In this document: one piece after another, positions 14,401 through 18,629 of the stretch | Position numbering within the stretch: the stretch's first letter is position 1 | Layout of the letters: each line of letters starts with the position of its first letter | Assembly: GCA_022573485.1 (NCBI GenBank) | Contig: JACZTW010000026.1 | Span: 1 to 18,629 of the forward strand | Reading direction: 5' to 3' | Length of the DNA: 18,629 bases | Source of the DNA: Planctomycetota bacterium | GTDB lineage: Bacteria; Planctomycetota; Phycisphaerae; UBA1845; CAIVHJ01 | Notes under the pieces: model-generated | Database searches by the model: none | What the model was told of the DNA's origin: nothing | What the model saw: only the letters and a program-made list of their open reading frames with translations | Position numbers and translations under genes: made by a program

Positions 14401-15099
14401 GACGCAGCCGCTCACAATTTGAAGACCTGGCTGCAGGATATCGAGTCATGGCGGCAGGTTATCGAGTCACGGCGGCAAAATGTCGAGTCACGGCGGCAAA
14501 TTGTCGAGTCCGATTCGAGGCGATTTGAGTTCCTGAGGAAGCTCAGCGGTTGTTATCAATTGGCCGGAAAACCGAGCCTCTCGATGCAAACACTCGAGGA
14601 GGTCTATCGGATCGTCCCGGAAACCGTCGAAATCAACAACAACCTGGGCTACACTTGGGTGGACGCCGGCGTCCATTTGGCCGAGGCCGAACAGATGATC
14701 CGCAAAGCCGTCGCCAGCCGCCCGCGCCTCGCGCTTTACTTGGACAGCCTCGGTTGGGCGCGGTACAAGAACGGCGACTTCGCGAGCGCGCATGAGTGGT
14801 TGGTCCGGGCACATCGGGCGCCAGCCGTGAACTGGGCAGATTGGTTCCGCATCGACGCACCCCCACGCGGCAAAGACGACGCCGTCATTCAAGACCACTT
14901 GGGGGATGCTGCTTGGCGATTGAGCAAGAAGGATCAGGCCGTCGCGTCGTGGCAGCGCGCCCATGAAATCCTGCTCGAAGTTCCGCAGGATCGCAGAACG
15001 CCCGATCAGCTCGCGTTAATCGATAGCATCCCCGCAAAGATCCAGACCGCCGAGCAAGGACTCCAACCCGACCTCGCGTCAGCCCTGACAGACAACTAG
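11446..15099 (+). CDS. Large TPR lipoprotein
   Basis: The protein has 1217 residues. A signal sequence with a long n-region (RRPQGR) and hydrophobic core (LALCSVAIVLGL) ends in a lipobox LSAC, placing the lipidated Cys at position 56, so it should be anchored on the outer face of a membrane. From ~114 to the end the sequence consists of successive tetratricopeptide-type helix pairs (e.g. ARSLFEEDRYIEAMQQLERALRFSPNS). The C-terminal block contains NNLGYTWVDAGVHLAEAEQMIRKAV, YLDSLGWARYKNGDFASAHEWL and IQDHLGDAAWRLSKKDQAVASWQRA, a signature shared with bacterial TPR lipoproteins of cell-envelope assembly. A heptapeptide repeat lies at ~998-1022. The gene starts 5 bp after the previous stop; a GTG at 11440 is an alternative. 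A stem CTGACAGA/TCTGTCGG (15085-15109) spans the stop codon. Partner and substrate unknown. Confidence 0.88.
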   Translation: MSSPPIATRPVAGRDTMWSAASSYGWRSSDVGVVRRPQGRLALCSVAIVLGLLSACHPGTGAGTASQNDADSRGPGSSTQAAYDKSIAFLKYSQVEPKPSLPAAATKTAETSPRALRRIEEARSLFEEDRYIEAMQQLERALRFSPNSLIAHQLMGRVCLEAGNTARAREHLAKALQIQEHGAETHYLLGRAYSTDGLWGEALAQYRTLELCPDLNKHYGIGILSHCYLAEALAELGYLTAAIEQYEQFSSASRQPWPEASQAHLQAEAQLLLLSAHSAQSALHERLGRPLEAAQAMSAASALDPENPNLIMDEARLFREARRFDSAAAAAKRLAKFEVGAALPLLVSIHGEAGQPKELVADLTFLAGAHLDDDRIVHALADVYWEQGKEDLAIRTLLDFMESHPPAGATAIALSQLYARKQRWTESMNTIADVIGSVSDPDALMAPWLDELRASGGAETLLREVAGQVQNERTAPGRLLLIGRIASAAQDHDLAEQALKKCAQAAPDFTEAHLALAQIYLDRYRWHDAAAAAQKAIDTNDTGFRGHRLLGQAYLGLDDYDRATTALNNAVRLNHSDIASMIALLEVYELNGKPRQFERQNRILLERDPTNAQALQNLILLARRQGKEDQLRRYERSMAGVPELQGLHRRFKALITVSEDRDQDAYVAELEEISKAYPDDPDARMDLVGVYLADDRDDLARQQLQQIASSNPVYFPAQDLLCSLRALELDYRWPIDNLEARLAIHPHRIPWQGMLVQFLLDDQQYDRAAEALTRFLQNPNLPAAVRRSFQLDLLMSDSLADRLPEAVASLQNWIEDQPERSNLKQLLILLLHRNGETGRAVELAEEWYRASSLSDRNVYQGLLVQALWAAERHADAEILLLDWLEIDPDAAIPTTRLIETMKRAERTADAIELAQALYSSTPTLEVVLVLRRLYVETRDFESARRLISDRMSAAFSRRPRGEPPTQEEHTLRLWLSDVLISAEQYDAAAHNLKTWLQDIESWRQVIESRRQNVESRRQIVESDSRRFEFLRKLSGCYQLAGKPSLSMQTLEEVYRIVPETVEINNNLGYTWVDAGVHLAEAEQMIRKAVASRPRLALYLDSLGWARYKNGDFASAHEWLVRAHRAPAVNWADWFRIDAPPRGKDDAVIQDHLGDAAWRLSKKDQAVASWQRAHEILLEVPQDRRTPDQLALIDSIPAKIQTAEQGLQPDLASALTDN
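14441..14510 (+). repeat. Tandem 21-bp repeat encoding a heptapeptide
   Basis: TCGAGTCA/C recurs at 14441, 14462, 14483 and 14504, exactly 21 bp apart. The repeat encodes (I/V)-E-S-(W/R)-R-Q-x, three full copies and a partial one, inside the TPR protein. The copies are nearly identical in DNA, which points to recent slippage or duplication. Confidence 0.9.
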
Positions 15100-15125
15100 G
15101 ATCTGTCGGCAAACTCGAATTCTTT

Positions 15126-15208
15126 CAAGGAGCCGCAGGTTTTAACCTGCGCGAGGCCTCGCGCAGACTCCCGACCAGTCTGGATTCTATTCCGTCTGCG
15201 GCTCCTTG
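15126..15208. repeat. Multi-branch palindromic element between TPR gene and yebC
   Basis: The arms CAAGGAGCCGCAG (15126-15138) and CTGCGGCTCCTTG (15196-15208) are perfectly complementary over 13 bp. Between them lie a 20-bp perfect palindrome ctgcgcgaggcctcgcgcag (15147-15166), a hairpin CAGACT-CCCGACC-AGTCTG (15164-15182), and GCAGGT/ACCTGC (15135-15150), which competes with the outer stem. As RNA it could fold as a branched structure; as DNA it resembles a REP/BIME-like dispersed palindrome. TTTT follows at 15213-15216, so it may also end the operon transcript. Whether it is repeated elsewhere cannot be seen here. Confidence 0.6.
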
Positions 15209-15285
15209 GGTGTTTTCAGGTAGAGCGCAGCCCGACTCAGGAGTGACCGACCTGTTGCAAGCCGCCGCTGCTCCGGCGAAGAACG

Positions 15286-15313
15286 TTGAAAGATGTGCGG
15301 CACATCGTATAAA
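15286..15313 (+). promoter_or_regulatory. yebC promoter with dyad in the spacer
   Basis: TTGAAA (15286-15291) and TATAAA (15308-15313) are each one base from the sigma70 consensus, with 16 bp between them. The spacer contains a perfect inverted repeat GATGTG-CGG-CACATC (15292-15306), an operator-like dyad that a regulator could occupy. Transcription would begin near 15320, about 40 bp before the yebC start. Confidence 0.55.
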
Positions 15314-15360
15314 GTACACTTCGCGATGCAAATGATGACCCCGATTTGAAAGGCGTGCAG

Positions 15361-16110
15361 ATGGCCGGACACTCTCACTGGGCCAACATTCAACACAAGA
15401 AAGCCCGCATCGATGCCAAGCGGGGCAAGGTCTGGACGAAAGTCTCGCGGCTCATCACCCAGGCCGCCAAGACCGGCGGCGGCGACCCGGATGCCAACGC
15501 CTCCCTGCGGCTCGCCATGGAAAAAGCCCGCTCCGCCAACATGCCCAAGGACACCATCGAACGCTCGATCAAGAAAGGCACCGGCGAACTGGCCAGCGAG
15601 GCATTCGAAGAAATCGCGTACGAAGGGTACGGGCCTGGCGGCGTCGCCGTGCTGTGCAACATCCTGACCGACAACCGCAACCGCACCGCCCCCGAAATCA
15701 AGAAGATCTTCGAGCGCGCCGGCGGCAACCTCGGCACGTCGAACTGCGTGGCCTGGATGTTCACTCAAAAGGGAGTCTTTGTCATTCCTGCCGACGGCGT
15801 CACCGAAGAAAAACTGATGGAGGTGGCGCTGGAGGCAGGCGCGGACGATGTCGAGTCTTCAGAGGAGATCTTCGAAGTCACGTGCAGTCCGGCGGCGTTC
15901 GCGGACCTCAAGTCTGCTTTGGAGGCTGCGGAAATCAAGTGCGATTCCGCCGACCTGTCAATGATCCCGAACACCACCGTTCGGATCGCCGAACTGGATT
16001 CCGCACGGAAGATTCTAAACCTCATGGAAACGCTGGACGAGCATGACGACGTGCAGTCCGTTTCGGCGAATTTCGACATTCCCGACGAGATCGTCGCTCA
16101 GGTCAGTTGA
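15361..16110 (+). CDS. yebC: YebC/PmpR family regulator or translation factor
   Basis: A 249-residue protein of the YebC/TACO1 family. It begins MAGHSHWANIQHKKARIDAKRGKVWTKVSRLI, the invariant family start, and continues with NMPKDTIERSIKKG, EEIAYEGYGPGGVAVL, DNRNRTAPEIKKIFERAGGNLG and WMFTQKG. The acidic second and third domains are complete and it ends with an IPDEIVAQVS tail. Family members have been described as DNA-binding regulators and, more recently, as factors relieving ribosome stalling on proline runs. The ORF is open a little further upstream, but the conserved start is the ATG at 15361, with AAAGG about 10 bp before it. It has its own promoter and ends 14 bp from the convergent methyltransferase gene. 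Confidence 0.97.
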   Translation: MAGHSHWANIQHKKARIDAKRGKVWTKVSRLITQAAKTGGGDPDANASLRLAMEKARSANMPKDTIERSIKKGTGELASEAFEEIAYEGYGPGGVAVLCNILTDNRNRTAPEIKKIFERAGGNLGTSNCVAWMFTQKGVFVIPADGVTEEKLMEVALEAGADDVESSEEIFEVTCSPAAFADLKSALEAAEIKCDSADLSMIPNTTVRIAELDSARKILNLMETLDEHDDVQSVSANFDIPDEIVAQVS

Positions 16111-16123
16111 TTGCCACTGGCAA
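16111..16123. other. Short hairpin between convergent yebC and methyltransferase genes
   Basis: TTGCC-ACT-GGCAA forms a 5-bp stem filling the 14-bp gap between the two stop codons. It could weakly separate the two transcripts; there is no T-run. Confidence 0.25.
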
Positions 16124-16124
16124 C

Positions 16125-16709
16125 TCACTCCTCTTTCGTGAGCGGCAACAGCAGTGCCAGAACCTCATAATTGCCGCCATGCCCCGTGATAGGGCTATCG
16201 ACGAGTCCTGTGACCTCCAGGCCATACTCGTGAATTTGTGTGCATACGTCTGAGACTATAGCCTCGCGCTGCTCCGCGCTGACCACGCCGTCCTCGCGTT
16301 GCTCTTCGTTCGCCTCGTACTGCGGTTTGATCAACGTGACGATCTTGCCCGTCGGTTTGAGCAGCGTTCTGGCGTGTGGAAGAATCTTCGCCTGCCGTGT
16401 CCAGCCTACGTCAATCGTCACCAAGTCGACTGGCTCCGGCAATTCCACGTGCATGGCATTGGTGCGTTCCAGCACGACCACGCGAGCGTCCCGGCGGAGC
16501 TTCCAGGCGAACGTCCCATAGGAAGTATCAACGGAGTACACACGCGCCGCCCCACGCTGAAGCAAGCATTCGACGAATCCGCCGACATGGCTGCCCAAAT
16601 CCGCACACACCAATTCTGCGCAGTTCAGCCCGAAGTAATCCAGAGCGTGGGCCAGCTTCACGCCGGCACGGGAAACAAATTGCGGGCTGTCGTTCGCAGT
16701 GGGCGCCAT
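16125..16709 (-). CDS. TlyA-like rRNA 2'-O-methyltransferase domain protein without S4 domain
   Basis: A SAM-dependent RrmJ/FtsJ-fold methyltransferase, 194 residues, closest in motifs to TlyA (hemolysin A family; rRNA 2'-O-methylation). It opens with FVSRAGVKLAHALDYFGL, like the SRGGLKLEKAL of TlyA. The SAM site is VCADLGSHVGGFVECLLQRGAARVYSVD, followed by WKLRRDARVVVLERTNA, LVTIDVGW, GKIVTLIKPQYEA and SPITGHGGNYEVL. Lys18, Asp100, Lys128 and Glu182 can form the K-D-K-E tetrad of 2'-O-methyltransferases. The N-terminal S4 RNA-binding domain of TlyA (~60 residues) is absent; the in-frame ORF upstream of 16709 has no S4-like sequence, so the ATG at 16709 is chosen. It is convergent with yebC and divergent from glnA. 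Confidence 0.85.
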   Translation of the reverse strand: MAPTANDSPQFVSRAGVKLAHALDYFGLNCAELVCADLGSHVGGFVECLLQRGAARVYSVDTSYGTFAWKLRRDARVVVLERTNAMHVELPEPVDLVTIDVGWTRQAKILPHARTLLKPTGKIVTLIKPQYEANEEQREDGVVSAEQREAIVSDVCTQIHEYGLEVTGLVDSPITGHGGNYEVLALLLPLTKEE

Positions 16710-16890
16710 GAGCCCATCATAGCCCCCGCAGGCCCGAAAACAGAGCCAACCCCGCCTCACGTGATATCGACATGGCTGAAAATAATTATATGGAGCAGTT
16801 TTTATATATCTCATCTTCAGAATTATGGTAATATGATGAACGATAAGCCTTGCCAAGGCCGCCTTTGGTATTACAACAGAAAGGAAGGCT
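16710..16890. promoter_or_regulatory. AT-rich divergent promoter region of glnA and the methyltransferase gene
   Basis: Positions ~16775-16840 are markedly AT-rich compared with the surrounding DNA. On the minus strand TATAAT lies at 16785-16790; on the plus strand TAATAT/TATGAT overlap around 16830. Convincing -35 hexamers are not seen, nor a sigma54 GG-N10-GC element. A short dyad GCCTT-GCC-AAGGC occurs near 16847-16859. The glnA ribosome site AAAGGAAGG is at about 16880-16888. Confidence 0.4.
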
Positions 16891-18333
16891 ATGAGTGCCA
16901 CCGCGTTGCGCGATTTCTTGGAGATCCCCTACGACAAGCTGGAGGAGCTGAATCTCGAAGCGAAGAGTGCCCGTTTGGAGCGGACCCCGCCCGATGTCGC
17001 GGAGGAGCGCCGCAGAAAGTACCTCACCGACGAGAAACGCATCAAAGCCGTGACGGTCTGCTTCTCCGACCTCGAAGGTCGGTTTCACATGCTCGATTAT
17101 GACAAGAAGTACCTGCTCAAGGCAGCGGATCATTTGACCTTCGACGGCTCCTCGATCCGCGGCTTCTCGGCCCAGTCCGAATCCGATCTCAAACTGGATG
17201 TGGATTGGACGGCCTTTTGGTGGCTGCCGGCCGACATCTTCGGCCCCGGCAAGGTCATCGTTTTCGCGGATGTCCGCGACCGCGACGGATCACCCTACCT
17301 GGCCGACTTTCGATCGAAACTTAAGGCCTACTGCGATGAACTGCACAAGAACAGGCAAACCACGGTTTTCGTCGCTGCAGAAATCGAGGGCTTCCTGTTC
17401 GAGGGCCCGGAAGCCGAACGAAAGTACTACGAGACCGGCAAGTTCGATTTCATCTCCAGCGGCGGCTACTTTCATTCGCTGCCGCAGGACCCGCTGCGCC
17501 GGTTTATCGATCACACCGCCGAAGCCCAGCGCGCTATGGGCTTCGGCAACGAAAAGGACCATCCGGAGGTGGCCCCGTCCCAGTTTGAGCTGAACTTCGA
17601 ATACAGCGAAGCGCTCATCACCGCCGACACCATGCAACTGTACAAGCTGACCTGCCGGCAAGTCGCACAGCAGCTCGGTCTGACGGCGTCGTTCCTGCCC
17701 AAGCCGGTCGAAGACATCAACGGCAACGGCATGCACACGAATATTTCGCTGACCCGCAAGGGAAAGAACATCTTCTACGACGCCGACGGCGAAGACGGGA
17801 TTTCAAAGGAAGCGTGGGATTTCATCGAGCGCATTCTGCACAGCGCCAACGACATGTGCCTGGTCTCGAATCCGAGCGTAAATTCGTACCGGCGGCTCGA
17901 CCCTGCATTCGAGGCCCCGAATCAAATCAAGGCTTCCGCGGTCAACCGGGGTGCAATGATTCGCATTCCTTGGGCCGACGAACGCTCGGCACGCATCGAG
18001 ATGCGCTCGGTCTCACCGGATGCCAACCCCTACATGCTCATTTACACGCTGCTCCGCACCGGCCTGGAAGGCCCCCTGCCCGATGCCAACGACAGCGAAG
18101 GCAAACGGCCGCGAACGCGCTTTCTGCAAGGCAATATCTACGATGCCATTCGCGTATTCCGAGGCAGTCGCTTCATCGCCGAGATTTTCGGCGAAGACTG
18201 CCAGGCCAAGTACGCCGAGCTCAAGCAGGCTTCGGCGGACCGCTGCCCGAAAGAACTAGGCCGCCTGATCAAACGCGCCGAGATCATGTTCCACCACGAA
18301 GTCACCAACCAGCGGCTGTGGAGCAAGTTTTAG
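16891..18333 (+). CDS. glnA: Glutamine synthetase, type I
   Basis: Catalyses ATP-dependent amidation of glutamate with ammonia; 480 residues, a type I dodecamer subunit. Motifs present: FDGSSIRGF (84-92), the metal ligands E164/E166 in EIE, E226 and E233 in EVAPSQFE, His282 in NGNGMHTN, NSYRRLDPAFEAPN (331-344) with the flap Glu341, and RIEMRS with E370/R372. An N-terminal extension of about 45 charged residues precedes the usual beta-grasp start (KAVTVCFSDLEG). The canonical adenylylation loop NLYDLPP is not present; the C-terminal region has GNIYDAI (Tyr417) without the prolines. The start is supported by AAAGGAAGG a few bases upstream. It is transcribed away from the methyltransferase gene and converges with fabF. 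Confidence 0.96.
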   Translation: MSATALRDFLEIPYDKLEELNLEAKSARLERTPPDVAEERRRKYLTDEKRIKAVTVCFSDLEGRFHMLDYDKKYLLKAADHLTFDGSSIRGFSAQSESDLKLDVDWTAFWWLPADIFGPGKVIVFADVRDRDGSPYLADFRSKLKAYCDELHKNRQTTVFVAAEIEGFLFEGPEAERKYYETGKFDFISSGGYFHSLPQDPLRRFIDHTAEAQRAMGFGNEKDHPEVAPSQFELNFEYSEALITADTMQLYKLTCRQVAQQLGLTASFLPKPVEDINGNGMHTNISLTRKGKNIFYDADGEDGISKEAWDFIERILHSANDMCLVSNPSVNSYRRLDPAFEAPNQIKASAVNRGAMIRIPWADERSARIEMRSVSPDANPYMLIYTLLRTGLEGPLPDANDSEGKRPRTRFLQGNIYDAIRVFRGSRFIAEIFGEDCQAKYAELKQASADRCPKELGRLIKRAEIMFHHEVTNQRLWSKF

Positions 18334-18350
18334 CATCGTTGCTGAGGCTT

Positions 18351-18364
18351 GCAGGGCTACCTGC
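18351..18364. other. Hairpin between convergent glnA and fabF
   Basis: GCAGG-GCTA-CCTGC, a 5-bp stem with a 4-nt loop, lies in the 33-bp gap between the two stop codons. There is no T-run; it is a possible weak bidirectional terminator. Confidence 0.3.
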
Positions 18365-18366
18365 TG

Positions 18367-18629
18367 TTACTCAAACCGCCGGACGATGAGTGTGTCGTTC
18401 TGGCCGCCGAAGCCGAAGCTGTTGGACAATGCGACGTTGACCGGTGTCTTGCGAGCCTCGTTGGGGACATAGTCCAGATCGCAGGCCGGGTCGGGGGTCT
18501 TGTAGTTGATCGTCGGCGGGATGATGCCGTCGCGAATTGCCAGAATGCAAGTGATCAACTCGACGACGCCCGCGGCGGCGATCAAATGGCCCATCATCGA
18601 CTTGATGCTGCTGATGGCGATCTTGGGGG
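18367..18629 (-). CDS. fabF: Beta-ketoacyl-ACP synthase II, C-terminal part (5' end outside window)
   Basis: The last ~87 residues of a FabF-type condensing enzyme of fatty acid elongation. The visible part begins PKIAISSIKSMMGHLIAAAGVVE, containing the conserved active-site Lys and the second catalytic His (SxKSMxGH). It continues with AIRDGIIPPTINY and PDPACDLDYVPNEAR, and ends SNSFGFGGQNDTLIVRRFE, the glycine-rich C-terminal loop of KAS II. The frame stays open to the window edge; the ATG at 18597 is internal. The Cys nucleophile and first His lie outside the window. Type KAS I (FabB) is less likely, judging by the NYKTPDPACDLDYVPN region. Confidence 0.93.
   Translation of the reverse strand, partial: PKIAISSIKSMMGHLIAAAGVVELITCILAIRDGIIPPTINYKTPDPACDLDYVPNEARKTPVNVALSNSFGFGGQNDTLIVRRFE

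Noticed and set aside
16710..16890. Sigma54 promoter for glnA
   Set aside because: No GG-N10-GC (-24/-12) element could be found in the intergenic region.
1..18629. CRISPR array, tRNA or rRNA genes, insertion sequence
   Set aside because: No spaced direct repeats of CRISPR type, no cloverleaf with a T-loop GGTTCRA motif, no rRNA signatures and no transposase were seen.

Overview
The window looks like a chromosomal segment of a GC-rich bacterium, most probably a planctomycete or a close relative. That placement is inferred from gene content and style: a membrane protein with an N-terminal zinc-ribbon remnant inside the nusA-infB operon, a YlxP/DUF503 gene beside rbfA, a TTG-started infB, and a very long TPR lipoprotein. 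No rRNA or other marker is present to prove it.

Layout. The left edge (1-1670) is the end of a phage-derived module: the C-terminal part of an HK97-fold major capsid gene, a 155-residue probable virion protein, and a tiny Arg/Lys-rich ORF. A 0.5 kb stretch without genes follows (1670-2190), carrying several short perfect inverted repeats. A membrane-anchored alpha/beta hydrolase (2191-3429) lies on the minus strand. The 0.7 kb to the next gene has no convincing ORF, but it carries a promoter with both hexamers at sigma70 consensus (3459-3486) and an intrinsic terminator (4002-4030). It is therefore either an undescribed ~540-nt RNA or a long attenuated leader of nusA.

The core is one tight plus-strand operon of transcription and translation genes: nusA, infB, a zinc-ribbon/TM/HEAT-like protein, ylxP (DUF503), rbfA, a degenerate endonuclease-III-like protein, and a 1217-residue TPR lipoprotein. 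Genes overlap or nearly touch through most of it. The order matches the widespread nusA-infB-ylxP-rbfA cluster, with three lineage-style additions and without rimP, ylxR or truB nearby. A 13-bp outer inverted repeat enclosing a 20-bp perfect palindrome then separates this operon from yebC, which has its own good promoter with a dyad in the spacer.

The right part holds a minus-strand TlyA-like rRNA methyltransferase lacking the S4 domain, convergent with yebC and divergent from glnA (glutamine synthetase type I). The 3' end of fabF (beta-ketoacyl-ACP synthase II) enters from the right edge on the minus strand.

Most notable: the promoter-to-terminator non-coding unit upstream of nusA; the endonuclease-III paralogue that keeps the catalytic Asp at the right spacing but has lost the Lys and the iron-sulfur cluster; and the palindromic element upstream of yebC.
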